Positions 9,628 to 19,133 of a stretch of 64,000 nt of DNA are shown one piece after another. Under the pieces are notes generated by a model that made no database searches, had not been told where the DNA came from, and saw only the letters and a program-made list of their open reading frames with translations. Source of the stretch: Vibrio rhodolitus (lineage in GTDB: Bacteria > Pseudomonadota > Gammaproteobacteria > Enterobacterales > Vibrionaceae); the NCBI RefSeq assembly GCF_003350325.1, contig NZ_QLYZ01000011.1, positions 1 through 64,000 of the forward strand, read 5' to 3'. The position numbers and the translations under genes were made by a program. Position 1 is the first letter of the stretch. Each line of letters opens with the position of its first letter.

Positions 9628-10332
9628 TTAATTCGTTTGACGAAATGAGAGTGGACTAACGCCAGTTTCTCGTTTGAAGACTTTACAGAAGTATGAGGCA
9701 TCGTTGAACCCACATCGCGTGGCAATGTTCGATACACTTTGCTGCTTGTTTTGCTTCAGAAGCTGTTTTGCGCGATCCAATCTGGCGCTAAGAACAAAAG
9801 TGCGAAAGTGGGTACCAAAAGTACGGTAAAACAGACGGGAAAAGTGTGAGGTTGAGTAGCCAAGTATGGCAGCTAGTTGATCTTCGCGTAATGATTTATC
9901 GAGGTTTTGTTTAATGATTTCCGGAATGTGTTCCAGCTCTATGGTGTTGTTTGAGGTGTAAGAAACGGATGCTTGAGAGGAATAGCATAAACGTAAGGTC
10001 ATAATTAAGTGCTCAAAAATTTTTTCCCGTTCAGAGCTGAGGAAGAACGCAGCATTGCTATTTATTTCTGTTACCGTTGGCTTCTCTTTTCCATGTAACA
10101 CAATGATTTTCTTACGTAGGTGGTGGCAAATTGAAATTGCTTGCTGCATAAGCCTGTCATTGTCTGCCTGCCAACAGAAGATAAATAAGTGATGTTTTGG
10201 CGAGGCGAGTTTAGCAAGATCGTCGTGATCGGAGCTGATCTGAAACTGCTGATCGAGTTTGCCATAGAGATGCGGTTGCAAATCTAACAGGCTGCCACCT
10301 AAATTGCATATTCGATTCTTTGTTTGCTTCAT
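9628..10332 (-). CDS. AraC-family regulator next to the tad operon
   Basis: 234 residues. The C-terminal ~100 residues form an AraC double HTH (DQLAAILGYSTSHFSRLF ... ATRCGFNDASYFCKVFKRETG). The N-terminal ~120 residues are not a cupin sugar-binding domain. They contain alternating hydrophobic strands (HHLFIFCWQAD, KKIIVLHG, AAFFLSS) that suggest a small alpha/beta, possibly receiver-like but degenerate, domain without recognisable phospho-acceptor acidic residues. It is divergent from flp with about 300 bp between them, so it is a good candidate for the local regulator of Tad pilus expression; that role is inference from position. No strong ribosome site is visible. Confidence 0.82.
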   Translation of the reverse strand: MKQTKNRICNLGGSLLDLQPHLYGKLDQQFQISSDHDDLAKLASPKHHLFIFCWQADNDRLMQQAISICHHLRKKIIVLHGKEKPTVTEINSNAAFFLSSEREKIFEHLIMTLRLCYSSQASVSYTSNNTIELEHIPEIIKQNLDKSLREDQLAAILGYSTSHFSRLFYRTFGTHFRTFVLSARLDRAKQLLKQNKQQSVSNIATRCGFNDASYFCKVFKRETGVSPLSFRQTN

Positions 10333-10473
10333 ACACGCAATTTTTCATTATAAGTATTAGGTAATTGTAGAACTATTCATGCATTTTTCTAGTTCTAAGG
10401 TATGAATATAATTGGCTGTTATAAGTAGTAATATAAAAAATATATATAATTTTTTTGTGGTGTTTAATTGCTG

Positions 10474-10501
10474 TTGAATTTGTAAGTTTATGTTTTATAA
10501 A
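10474..10501 (+). promoter_or_regulatory. Candidate tad operon promoter in an AT-rich spacer
   Basis: TTGAAT (10474) and TATAAA (10496) at 16-bp spacing lie about 140 bp upstream of flp. The whole AraC-flp spacer (10333-10640) is very AT-rich with homopolymer A/T runs, typical of silenced (H-NS-type) and activator-dependent promoters. I see no gene in it. Confidence 0.3.
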
Positions 10502-10640
10502 TGTAAAGGTGCTAAAGCCATACTTTTTAATATGATAATACAGTTGCTATGCATATTGATAAAACACTTCTTAGTACCTAGTTTTACTATGAAATTGATG
10601 CAATGGATCAATTTAAAAAGCGATATTAAAGGAGAGAGTG

Positions 10641-10844
10641 ATGTTTTTGACTAAATACATTCAAATTCGTGAAGACCTACGAAATTTTTGCCACAAAGAG
10701 GATGGTGTTACCGCGATTGAATACGCTCTGGTAGCTGTGGCAATTGCAGGTATTGTAGCCGTGGTATTTTCAGGTGATACAGGTTCATTGCAAAAAGCGC
10801 TAAGTGACGCAATGACCAAAATATCAACACAAATAAACGGATAG
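10641..10844 (+). CDS. flp: Flp-family type IVb pilin
   Basis: 67 residues, the major pilin of the tight-adherence pilus. A basic leader ends in G, cleaved before V-T-A-I-E-Y with the required glutamate at +5. A single hydrophobic helix (IEYALVAVAIAGIVAVVF) follows, with a short C-terminal tail. ATG at 10641 is preferred over GTG at 10638 because AGGAG lies 6 nt upstream of the ATG. It is processed by the adjacent prepilin peptidase TadV, translocated by the TadA-TadB-TadC inner-membrane machine and passed through the RcpA secretin. First gene of the tad operon. Confidence 0.95.
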   Translation: MFLTKYIQIREDLRNFCHKEDGVTAIEYALVAVAIAGIVAVVFSGDTGSLQKALSDAMTKISTQING

Positions 10845-10874
10845 CACTTAATAGAAGTAGGTATAAGTACTTGA

Positions 10875-11297
10875 ATGATATTAATAATATTAGTGCTTTT
10901 TATATTAAGTTTTTTGGTCTGTTTTTATGACTGGAATTTTAGAAGAATACCTAACGTCATAATAATATTAATATTTCTATTAGCAGTGATTAAATTATTA
11001 GTGAGTGGTGATTTCTCAAATTTCTTTTGGTTGGCAATTTTAGTTCCGATACTTTTTCTGGTATGGAAAGTTGGAATTTGGGGAGCAGGAGACAGTAAAC
11101 TTCTGCTCGCCTTCTTCCCAATGATCAACGCCCAATACTATGTAGCGACGTTGTGTTTTATTGGGTTGCTTGGTTTTATTACCACGCTCGTTTTCTTGGT
11201 TTATAAAACCGTAAATAAAAAGATTAAATTTAATACTGTGCCTTACGGTATTCCGATTGCGTTGAGCTGCTTTTTAACCTCAATCGCCTCTTTTTGA
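10875..11297 (+). CDS. tadV: Prepilin peptidase TadV/CpaA (A24 family)
   Basis: 140-residue multi-pass inner-membrane aspartyl peptidase. The two expected catalytic aspartates are D19 in FYDWNFRRIPN and D73 in GAGDSK (GxGD motif). The size fits the short TadV/CpaA type lacking the PilD methyltransferase domain. It matures Flp and the TadE/TadF pseudopilins. The ATG follows a weak ribosome site. The gene is 30 bp after flp and more AT-rich than the rest of the operon. Confidence 0.92.
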   Translation: MILIILVLFILSFLVCFYDWNFRRIPNVIIILIFLLAVIKLLVSGDFSNFFWLAILVPILFLVWKVGIWGAGDSKLLLAFFPMINAQYYVATLCFIGLLGFITTLVFLVYKTVNKKIKFNTVPYGIPIALSCFLTSIASF

Positions 11298-11306
11298 GGA
11301 GGTAAG

Positions 11307-12107
11307 ATGAACTTAAGAATTCTTATTCCCGTTGCGCTGATCTCTATCGGTATTGGTGTGTACGGTCTGTCTGAACAGATTTTCCAAAAAAACAATGTAC
11401 CTGAAGCGGCATCTCAAGTGGTTAATCAAGAGAGTCGGGTGTCAGTCTACAAGGTGATAAAACCGATAGGGCAAGGTGTACTGATAACCAAAACTCACCT
11501 AGCGGTTGAAAGGTTGCCTGAGAATGAAGCGCTTCAGCTTGGAATTGACCCAGAGCAACCGCTTAGCTTGAGCGCAGGAAGCGTCGCTAACCAAGCATTG
11601 GAGGCGGGCGACATCATTAGTCCAGCGATGATCCTCACCCCAAATGAAGCTGGCTATATTGATGCCGTTATTGAGCCCAATCGAGTGCCTTACGCTATTT
11701 TGGTGAATGAAACGGATATTATCGGTGGACTCATCACTCATGGCAGTATCGTTGATGTTGTCGCGCTTTCTTCTGAAGAACAAAACCTCGCCAATGAAGA
11801 AACGGTAACAGACTATCAAACGGTTTCAGTCTCGCCAATTTTGATGGCGGTAAAGGTACTTAAAGTAAGCCAGGAAACGACTCAAGAGAGTCGTAGTGAG
11901 TCGCAGAGCAATCATGTGACGTTGATTTTGCAACTGACTCAAAAGCAGGTCGCGAAACTAGCGATTGCGAAAAACATTACCCAACTTGAAGTACATAAAT
12001 CTTTAGGGGAGCAAGAGGCTTCAGCTCTACAAGCGAACTCTGGCGATGTTTTACCTGACTACCGTGCAATAGTGGAATTTAGAGCGGACAAGGTAACGGT
12101 TAAATAA
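11307..12107 (+). CDS. rcpC: Flp pilus assembly protein RcpC/CpaB
   Basis: 266 residues. There is an N-terminal hydrophobic anchor (residues 3-22) and a periplasmic SAF-type domain (VYKVIKPIGQGVLITKTHLAVERLP, about 48-75) followed by the RcpC/CpaB C-terminal beta region. RcpC proteins work with the RcpA secretin at the outer membrane and are proposed to help Flp passage or modification. A strong ribosome site (GAGGAGG) precedes the ATG 10 bp after tadV. Confidence 0.9.
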   Translation: MNLRILIPVALISIGIGVYGLSEQIFQKNNVPEAASQVVNQESRVSVYKVIKPIGQGVLITKTHLAVERLPENEALQLGIDPEQPLSLSAGSVANQALEAGDIISPAMILTPNEAGYIDAVIEPNRVPYAILVNETDIIGGLITHGSIVDVVALSSEEQNLANEETVTDYQTVSVSPILMAVKVLKVSQETTQESRSESQSNHVTLILQLTQKQVAKLAIAKNITQLEVHKSLGEQEASALQANSGDVLPDYRAIVEFRADKVTVK

Positions 12108-12130
12108 CAACAAAAATAGATGGAGGAGAC

Positions 12131-13450
12131 ATGGTAAAAGGATATCAAATATTGTTATGCCTTCTATTGGTCCCCATTAGTTTGGTCACGAATGCGGCAA
12201 GAATTGAAAACTTGTCCGAAGGTGATGCTCGTGCGATTCAAACTGAAGTGGAGATTGGCTCGGTTTTTATTTCGGATCCTGAAGTAGCAGATTATCAGGT
12301 GATTGAGAAAAATAAAGTCGTGTTCTTTGGTCGTTCGATTGGCAATGCTTCTTTTATGGTTTTTGACAAAGAAGGTAAGACGCTTGTGTCACGCAAGTTA
12401 GTCGTAAACAAAAGCCTAGTCCATATCCAGCAACAGATTCAGCTCAAGTATCCAGATAGTGATGTTTCAATCTACAACTTAGGTGATCAGGCAGTGCTCA
12501 GTGGTACGGTTTCTTCTGATGAAATCCGAGAGCAGATTTACCGACTGGCGGGCGAGTTACTGGGTAAGGATGCGGAAATCACTAACGTGAACTGGGATTT
12601 GGGTGAGCAGGTCTATGAAATGCAGTTTATGCGCCGTTATCGATTCCAAGGCTTGGTCAACAATATCGACGTAGTCAGCACCAAACAAGTTAATGTCAAA
12701 CTGACTATTGCAGAAGTGACACATAGCTTTCTAGAGGAGTTTGGGATTCAAATTGGTACTACTGCTCCGGGGGTATTTATCGATCAGTTAACCAGTTTCA
12801 GTGCCAGTGACATTATATCGGTTATTACTGCCATCGGTGACGACAATGTAGGGCAGATTTTAGCTGAGCCGAATTTGTCTGTGATTTCTGGTGAAACTGC
12901 CAGTTTTCTTGCGGGGGGTGAAATTCCGGTGGTCACCGTGATTGATGGCTCTACCGACGTTGAGTATCGAGAGTACGGGGTAAGACTGGAGTTGATGGCA
13001 AAAGTACTCAGTGACCAACGGATCAAGCTGTCTATGCTGCCGGAAGTGAGTGCGTTAGACAATCAATATGAGAATGACAATTACGATTTACCAGCGCTGA
13101 AAACTCGCCGCGCTCGCACTACAGTCGAGCTTGGCGATGGTCAGAGCTTTATTCTCGGCGGCTTACTGAGCACCGAAGACCGGGAGACTTTGCGTCGCAT
13201 TCCCTATATTGGTGATATTCCTGTCTTAGGCGCTTTATTTCGAAATACCGCCACAGAGAGAACTAAAACCGAGTTGGTCATTGTTGCCACGGTAAACCTG
13301 GTGCAACCGATCCATCCTTCACAAGTGCAAATTCCTACCATGCACAAAACCTCTAATCTTGAGCGCTTTTTTAATGTTGGTCAGGGGTATCCCAAAGCGG
13401 CAGAAACCTCAGTTAATGAGGTGTTGGCGACAGGAGGGTTCAAACAATGA
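12131..13450 (+). CDS. rcpA: Flp pilus outer-membrane secretin RcpA/CpaC
   Basis: 439 residues. Cleavable signal peptide (to about residue 23, ...TNAA), an N-terminal pilus-formation domain (RIENLSEGDARAIQTEVEIGSVFISDP), a BON-like segment (about 95-145) and the C-terminal type II/III secretin domain with ILAEPNLSVISGETASFLAGGEIPV and the RTKTELVIVATVNLVQP end. It forms the outer-membrane channel for the Flp pilus. Its stop overlaps the start of rcpB, implying translational coupling. Confidence 0.94.
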   Translation: MVKGYQILLCLLLVPISLVTNAARIENLSEGDARAIQTEVEIGSVFISDPEVADYQVIEKNKVVFFGRSIGNASFMVFDKEGKTLVSRKLVVNKSLVHIQQQIQLKYPDSDVSIYNLGDQAVLSGTVSSDEIREQIYRLAGELLGKDAEITNVNWDLGEQVYEMQFMRRYRFQGLVNNIDVVSTKQVNVKLTIAEVTHSFLEEFGIQIGTTAPGVFIDQLTSFSASDIISVITAIGDDNVGQILAEPNLSVISGETASFLAGGEIPVVTVIDGSTDVEYREYGVRLELMAKVLSDQRIKLSMLPEVSALDNQYENDNYDLPALKTRRARTTVELGDGQSFILGGLLSTEDRETLRRIPYIGDIPVLGALFRNTATERTKTELVIVATVNLVQPIHPSQVQIPTMHKTSNLERFFNVGQGYPKAAETSVNEVLATGGFKQ

Positions 13451-13956
13451 AGAGCACAACAAGCAAAACCTTAATTGTGGCAGCTTTGGCGTGGCTTACC
13501 GTTGGATGTGCCGAAACCATCAAAGAGCGTGAAGGGGCGACGTTGCAGATGGTGCCAGTGACGCATACCTACCACCTCACCATAAAGCAAAATAAGCATC
13601 AGCAAGCATGGCAACAATTGAATCAATACGTTGAGCAAAATTGGCAAGCGATTGCCAATCAACCAGTGCAGGTCACTTGGATGTCAACATCAGGGAAGCG
13701 AATGGCAGACAAATTGACTAAGGAGTTAAAAAAGCGCGGCATTAGCTCAGAAATGGTGAGAGTAGAGAAAGGAGAGCAACAGCAACACTTTGATTTGTCA
13801 GTTGCGACAACCAGCTACAAAGTTGTCTCTGAAGTTTGTGATTACATGCAAATCGGTCAATTTGGGGCGTATCGAGAAGGGTGCTATCCAGAGAACCTTC
13901 GTTGGCAAAGCATGGTACATCCAGAAAAAATGTTGTTGTCGGGCAATGAAAAATAG
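13447..13956 (+). CDS. rcpB: Tad pilus lipoprotein RcpB/CpaD-like
   Basis: 169 residues with a lipobox signal peptide (LTVGC, cysteine at about residue 21), so probably an outer-membrane lipoprotein. The central part resembles the CpaD/RcpB family weakly. The call depends largely on position between rcpA and tadZ, where rcpB always sits. These proteins are thought to gate or pilot the secretin. It overlaps rcpA by 4 bp. Cysteines in CDYMQIGQFGAYREGCYPEN may form a disulfide. Confidence 0.75.
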   Translation: MKSTTSKTLIVAALAWLTVGCAETIKEREGATLQMVPVTHTYHLTIKQNKHQQAWQQLNQYVEQNWQAIANQPVQVTWMSTSGKRMADKLTKELKKRGISSEMVRVEKGEQQQHFDLSVATTSYKVVSEVCDYMQIGQFGAYREGCYPENLRWQSMVHPEKMLLSGNEK

Positions 13957-13967
13957 GGGGCGGGATT

Positions 13968-15203
13968 ATGTTTGATTTAGTCGATATTCTGAAAAATCGT
14001 GATGGCGACCCGTCTCAAGAGGCTCGTAACATTGAGTCGGTTGCCTTTTTTCAATCGGAAAAGTGTAAAGCCTTAGTGGCAGAAGCTTATCGCTTTGAAG
14101 GTCTTGAACAACCAGCCTTTTTCCCTTTAGCTGATGATAGCATTGCCGAACACACGCGTTCAGAGACCGTGGAAGTGATCATCTTAGAGCTCAATACCAG
14201 TAAAAATGTCGTCAAAGATGCGGAGAAGTTGAGTCATCAGCTACCCAATAGTGCTTCAGTGGTTGTGATTGGTAGTGAAGATTGCATCTCTACCATTCGT
14301 AAACTGAAGTCTATGGGGATCTATTATCTGTTTTGGCCAATCAATAAAAACGAGCTGATTGAGTTTGTCATGAGTGTGCATGACAACCGACAAGGCAACC
14401 GTGGCTTGAGTAAAAAGCGCCGGGCGAAACAGGTCACTTTTGTTGGCTGCAAAGGCGGTGTGGGCACAACCATGCTGTGTGCCGAGACCAGTTACATTTT
14501 GTCTGGCAAACGCAACTCTACCTGCGTGGTCGTGGATAACTGCTATCAAGGTGGTAACCTCGATATTATGATGGGGATAGAGAAGTTTCAGAAACGCGAA
14601 ATCCGATCAGGTTCTCTCACCGCCAATCTGGATTTTACCTCCTCTCAAAGCCTGCTTAGCAAGCAGGGAAAAAACTTGTCCGTACTCGCGCTGACTTCAG
14701 AAGATATTACCAGTGCTGACCTTAAAGATTATACCCAGAACGTCACCGCGTTTATTTCCGAAGATGCTAACTTTGTCTTAGAAGATCTGTCCGCAACAGC
14801 GGAGCTGGTCTTTTCTAGTAAGGATCTGGTTAATATTTCTGATTGCGTCATCTTGGTTGTTTCACCGACGATTTCATCGTTAAGAGAAGCGGCGCGATTG
14901 CATCGGGAAATCAAACTGGAAGCCGAGACAAAAGGAAGCCCACTTCGGGTGATTGTTGTATTGAATTACTCGATTCCGGAAAGCTGCGCAACGGTGAGCA
15001 AAGCAGAAGTGGAAGAGTTTCTTCAGCGCCCGATAGATGTGGTGATGCCGTTTGTGAAAAAGCTCGATGCCAAAATTCTAGATAAGCAACGAATCGGCGA
15101 TTTGCGGGGCAAAGCGAGTAAGTCCCTGCACAATCTCGCTGCACTTATTTTTGGCGAAGAAGCGACTAATGGCTCAGTGTTCCCATTTAAGTGGGGGTCG
15201 TAG
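13968..15203 (+). CDS. tadZ: Pilus localisation ATPase TadZ/CpaE
   Basis: 411 residues. The N-terminal ~140 residues form an atypical receiver-like domain. A ParA/MinD-superfamily ATPase follows, with deviant Walker A KGGVGTT (162-168; the usual second lysine position is retained in the family as a variant). TadZ localises the Tad machine, often to a cell pole, and recruits the TadA ATPase. The gene lies 11 bp after rcpB and 3 bp before tadA. Confidence 0.92.
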   Translation: MFDLVDILKNRDGDPSQEARNIESVAFFQSEKCKALVAEAYRFEGLEQPAFFPLADDSIAEHTRSETVEVIILELNTSKNVVKDAEKLSHQLPNSASVVVIGSEDCISTIRKLKSMGIYYLFWPINKNELIEFVMSVHDNRQGNRGLSKKRRAKQVTFVGCKGGVGTTMLCAETSYILSGKRNSTCVVVDNCYQGGNLDIMMGIEKFQKREIRSGSLTANLDFTSSQSLLSKQGKNLSVLALTSEDITSADLKDYTQNVTAFISEDANFVLEDLSATAELVFSSKDLVNISDCVILVVSPTISSLREAARLHREIKLEAETKGSPLRVIVVLNYSIPESCATVSKAEVEEFLQRPIDVVMPFVKKLDAKILDKQRIGDLRGKASKSLHNLAALIFGEEATNGSVFPFKWGS

Positions 15204-15206
15204 GCT

Positions 15207-16490
15207 ATGCATGGTGCAAAGGAAATTTATCGCGATTTGCGGGGCAAGATCTTTGATGCAATTGATCCTGAAGTGATTAACCGCCTCAATGCACAGCAGT
15301 TATCTGAGCAGTTGTCACAAGCTCTCTCTATGCTTATCGACAAAGAGCAATTACCCGTCCCAGCGGTATTACGCAATGATTTTGTGCGCAATCTTGTTGA
15401 TGAGTTACAAGGCTTGGGACCACTACAAGCGTTGATGGATGATGAGGACGTGACCGATATTATGATTAATGGTCATGAAAACGTCTTCATCGAAAAACAC
15501 GGCTTGGTAGAACCGAGTTCGGTCAGTTTTGTCGATGCCGCACAACTGTTGGATATCGCCAAACGAATCGCGGGCAGAGTAGGTCGCCGAGTTGATGAAT
15601 CCCAGCCTATGTGTGATGCCCGCTTGGCGGATGGTAGCCGAGTCAATATTGTCATTCCACCCATCGCTATTGATGGCACCTCGATTTCGATTCGGAAATT
15701 CAAAAAACAAGCCATCGACTTAAGCCAATTGGTTGAGTTTGGTGCTATGAGCACGGAAATGGCGCAGTTGATGATGATTGCCTCTCGCTGTCGATTGAAT
15801 GTGCTTATTTCTGGTGGTACGGGCTCTGGTAAAACCACGATGCTAAATGCACTTTCACAATTTATCTCCGAGAAAGAACGCATTGTGACCATTGAGGATG
15901 CCGCGGAGCTGCGTTTACAGCAACCCCATGTCGTACGTCTTGAAACTCGAACCGCAGGGATTGAGCATACTGGTGCGGTGCATCAAAGAGACTTGGTGAT
16001 CAATGCGCTGCGTATGCGTCCTGATCGAATTATTGTTGGTGAGTGTCGCGGCGGTGAGGCATTTGAAATGCTGCAGGCGATGAATACCGGGCATGATGGT
16101 TCGATGTCGACTTTGCATGCCAATTCTCCGCGCGATGCTTTAGCTAGGGTAGAAGCCATGGTGATGATGGCAACCAACAATTTGCCGCTTGAAGCGATCA
16201 GAAGAACGATTGTCAGTGCGGTTGACATCATTATCCAAATTAGCCGTTTGCATGATGGTAGCCGCAAGGTGATGAGCATCACTGAGGTGGTGGGACTAGA
16301 AGGCGATAGTGTGGTTTTAGAGGAGATTTTCCGCTTCCAACCCGAGATATCGGAAGAGAATATTCGCCACGTTCGCGGCAATTTCGTAACGGCAGGATTG
16401 ATGAAACGCTCTGTGCTGGTGGAGAAAGCTCGCTTCTTTGGCTTAGAGTCTCAGCTCGACTCTCTGTTTAGAATGGGGAGTGTGCAATGA
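15207..16490 (+). CDS. tadA: Tad secretion ATPase TadA/CpaF
   Basis: 427-residue hexameric secretion ATPase of the GspE/VirB11 superfamily. Walker [10 protein letters not shown] (203-211), Asp box TIEDAAEL (228-235), Walker [13 protein letters not shown] (274-285) and His box [12 protein letters not shown] (295-306) are all intact. It powers pilus assembly (and in CpaF homologues retraction) at the inner membrane with TadB and TadC. The stop overlaps the tadB start by 4 bp. Confidence 0.96.
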   Translation: MHGAKEIYRDLRGKIFDAIDPEVINRLNAQQLSEQLSQALSMLIDKEQLPVPAVLRNDFVRNLVDELQGLGPLQALMDDEDVTDIMINGHENVFIEKHGLVEPSSVSFVDAAQLLDIAKRIAGRVGRRVDESQPMCDARLADGSRVNIVIPPIAIDGTSISIRKFKKQAIDLSQLVEFGAMSTEMAQLMMIASRCRLNVLISGGTGSGKTTMLNALSQFISEKERIVTIEDAAELRLQQPHVVRLETRTAGIEHTGAVHQRDLVINALRMRPDRIIVGECRGGEAFEMLQAMNTGHDGSMSTLHANSPRDALARVEAMVMMATNNLPLEAIRRTIVSAVDIIIQISRLHDGSRKVMSITEVVGLEGDSVVLEEIFRFQPEISEENIRHVRGNFVTAGLMKRSVLVEKARFFGLESQLDSLFRMGSVQ

Positions 16491-17407
16491 CGTATTTGGT
16501 ACTTATTGGCTTGGGAGTTATCGCGATTCTCTTAGCGATTATGTCACCAAAGAAAAAACATACCTATTTAGAAGAGTTTAATCGCACCGTCTTGGTAAGC
16601 AATATGGCGAGTGAAACCGGACAAGCGGTGGATTTAAAGTCGCTATCTGATCGGACTTGGCAACAAGTGATTGGTGAAAAGTGGAGCAACTTACATAAAC
16701 AAATCGGGCGCTTCTCTTACATCAAAATGGCATTGTTTGTCGTGGTGGTGTTCTTTGTTGCGGTTGAGATTAATCAGCGATTTTTCCGTGGCAATGTCTA
16801 TCTCGTCGCCGCAATTCTGGAAATATGTGCGTTGTTCGTCGCGTATAACTGGCTACAAAAACGCGAAAAAGAGATGTTTGAAGAGTCGTTTCCAGACGCG
16901 CTTAATATGCTTTCTAGCGCCGTCTCCTCGGGTGAGAGCATCATGCATGCGATCATGTACGTTGGTAAGTCGCTCGATGGTGACGTAGGCAGCGAGTTCA
17001 AGTTGATGGGAGAACGCTTACAGCTGGGTGAGAGTGCAGACGAAGTCTTACGTAAATCATGCCGCCGTTTTCCATATCCCTCTTTTCACTTTTTCGTGAT
17101 CACCTTACGCGCCAACATGCACCGTGGGGGGCAATTAAAAGATGTGATCAATCGCCTTAATCGTTTGATGTTTGATGCAAGGGCAATTGAGAAGAAGAAA
17201 TACGCCCTCACTTCTGAAGCGCGGATGTCAGCCAAAATTGTTGCCGCGATTCCCTTTGTTTTCTTATTGATTATGCAGACACTAAGTCCTGCAAATTACG
17301 AATTTGTCATGTTTAATGAGCAAGGACGTCCCGTGCTTTACTACCTCTTAACTAGTGAAGCGCTCGGTATTTTCATTATCTGGATGTTAATGAGAGGGGT
17401 ACGCTGA
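16487..17407 (+). CDS. tadB: Tad inner-membrane platform protein TadB
   Basis: 306 residues. An N-terminal TM (2-20), a pair of TMs around 75-120, a cytoplasmic T2SF (GspF-like) domain containing SFPDALNMLSSAVSSGES and a C-terminal TM pair. It forms the inner-membrane platform with TadC. It overlaps tadA by 4 bp and shares one base with tadC, as in most tad operons. Confidence 0.93.
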   Translation: MTYLVLIGLGVIAILLAIMSPKKKHTYLEEFNRTVLVSNMASETGQAVDLKSLSDRTWQQVIGEKWSNLHKQIGRFSYIKMALFVVVVFFVAVEINQRFFRGNVYLVAAILEICALFVAYNWLQKREKEMFEESFPDALNMLSSAVSSGESIMHAIMYVGKSLDGDVGSEFKLMGERLQLGESADEVLRKSCRRFPYPSFHFFVITLRANMHRGGQLKDVINRLNRLMFDARAIEKKKYALTSEARMSAKIVAAIPFVFLLIMQTLSPANYEFVMFNEQGRPVLYYLLTSEALGIFIIWMLMRGVR

Positions 17408-18309
17408 TGGAAGCATTGGGTGTGGCGATTCAATCAAGCAGTATTATTGTCCCCGTTCTGATGATGCTGGTGTTTTTTGGTGTGTTTGCCCTGTTCTATA
17501 GCATCTACTTAAAGGCTGCGAGACAGAATCAACTGAGTCGTTTTGGTCTGCAATATAGCAAAAAGCAGCAAGCGCAGAGCCTAGTCGAAAAATTTAATCT
17601 AGCGATGGGCAAGGTGCTTTCTCTTTCTGAAACCGATATTCACGAAAAGATGGTCGCAGCGGGCATTTATGATGTTAAGTATGTGAAGTGGTTATTTCCG
17701 ATCAAATATGGCGCGCTGTTGCTTGGTGGGCTTTTACTCGCTTTTTACGCTTACCAAGTGCAGCTATCGTTCAACAAACTGATGTTTTATTCCTGTATTT
17801 GGCTTGTGCTGTGCTTGCTCGCTCCCGATTGGTATTTGACTTGGCGACGTAAAAGTTTACAGCGCAAGTTATCTGATCGCCTGCCTTACTTACTTGATCT
17901 TATGGGTGTATGTGTACAGACCGGTATGACGATTGAAGCTTCAATGGGCTATCTCGCGAAAGAGATGGTGGGGTTTGATAAAGATATTGCCTATATGCTC
18001 AATAAAACCAATGAGAGAGCTAAGTTAGTCGGCTTAGAGCGCTCGTTAGAAGAGCTCTACGCTCGCGTTCCCACCCCAGAAATACGCAGCTTTGTGATGA
18101 CACTGACACAGAGTCTGCAATACGGCTCTTCAATTTATACCGTATTAACCACCTTGGCGGTTGATATTCGCAATATTCAAATGCTTGGGCTTGAAGAGAA
18201 GATAGGTAAGTTGTCGGCGAAAATGTCGATTCCATTGATTCTATTGATCATGTTGCCGATTGTGATTCTGATTACTGCTCCGGGCATTATGCGTTTGATG
18301 GCGAGTTAA
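17407..18309 (+). CDS. tadC: Tad inner-membrane platform protein TadC
   Basis: 300 residues. N-terminal TM (about 12-33), a TM pair at about 95-140, a GspF-like domain (RLPYLLDLMGVCVQTGMTIE) and a C-terminal TM (MSIPLILLIMLPIVILITAPG). Paralogous to TadB and its partner in the platform. Starts one base inside the tadB stop. Confidence 0.93.
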   Translation: MEALGVAIQSSSIIVPVLMMLVFFGVFALFYSIYLKAARQNQLSRFGLQYSKKQQAQSLVEKFNLAMGKVLSLSETDIHEKMVAAGIYDVKYVKWLFPIKYGALLLGGLLLAFYAYQVQLSFNKLMFYSCIWLVLCLLAPDWYLTWRRKSLQRKLSDRLPYLLDLMGVCVQTGMTIEASMGYLAKEMVGFDKDIAYMLNKTNERAKLVGLERSLEELYARVPTPEIRSFVMTLTQSLQYGSSIYTVLTTLAVDIRNIQMLGLEEKIGKLSAKMSIPLILLIMLPIVILITAPGIMRLMAS

Positions 18310-18324
18310 TAAAGAGGGATGAAA

Positions 18325-19125
18325 ATGATTAAGAAATGGATGTTTTGCACACTATTGCTGGCATTTTTGCAAGGCTGTATGAGTTCCTCAAAATCGATCG
18401 AGCAGCAAGCCAGCAATGCGAGTTTCAATGCTAAGGAAACCGTCATCAAAGAGACTGGCGATAACGACAAGTTGATTAGTTTTTATAAAGAGTCGTTAAA
18501 GCAAGGGGAAGATGAGCGAGTGCGCGTCAAATTGGTTGAAGCCTATATGCAAGCCGATGACTTGGATTCTGCATCTTTTCATTACGGTAGCTTATCAAAT
18601 AATTCCCAATTTTCGCCACAAGGCTTGTACTTAAAAGCCCGTATTGAGTTTGCTAAAGGAAATGCAGACCAAGCGATTTCAGCGGGGCTAGAAGCGTTAG
18701 AAGCTAGATCACCATACCCAGAGGTTGAGAACTTGCTTGGTATGGCTTACGCATCAAAACACGACATCAATAATGCGTGGCGGTATTTTTATTTAGCTCG
18801 TAAGCACTTTTTCGACGATGTGACGATCAAAAATAACCTCGCGGTGATTGATCTTATGTTGCAAGACTATCAACTCGCTATTTCTCGCTTAGAGCCAATT
18901 TACCTCTCTGGCAATCATGATGCCACCATCGTAGCAAACCTTGCACTAGCGTACGCCAAAACCGAACAATTTGATGCATTTAAAGGGTTATATCGCACTC
19001 GCTATTCGCCTAGAGAAATAGAAGATCTCTACATTGGTTTGCGTCTTGTGTCGGTAGCGAAGCCCGATGCTCTTCTCGCCTCAAACAGAGAAAACGAACT
19101 GAATAAGGCGATGAGTTCGCCATAG
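18325..19125 (+). CDS. tadD: TPR lipoprotein TadD
   Basis: 266 residues from the ATG at 18325. This start is preferred over 18319 because the GAGGG ribosome site is 6 nt before it. The lipoprotein signal ends LQGC (C18). The rest is helical repeats of TPR type (for example YLKARIEFAKGNADQAISAG and VANLALAYAKTEQFDAF). TadD is a pilotin-like lipoprotein that helps RcpA assembly. It lies in the operon 15 bp after tadC. Confidence 0.88.
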   Translation: MIKKWMFCTLLLAFLQGCMSSSKSIEQQASNASFNAKETVIKETGDNDKLISFYKESLKQGEDERVRVKLVEAYMQADDLDSASFHYGSLSNNSQFSPQGLYLKARIEFAKGNADQAISAGLEALEARSPYPEVENLLGMAYASKHDINNAWRYFYLARKHFFDDVTIKNNLAVIDLMLQDYQLAISRLEPIYLSGNHDATIVANLALAYAKTEQFDAFKGLYRTRYSPREIEDLYIGLRLVSVAKPDALLASNRENELNKAMSSP

Positions 19126-19133
19126 GAGGGAGT

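Noticed and set aside
9402-9659. 85-residue plus-strand frame between the acyl-CoA ligase and AraC genes
   Set aside because: Most of it is antisense to the ligase start region and AraC end. It has no ribosome site or recognisable motif.
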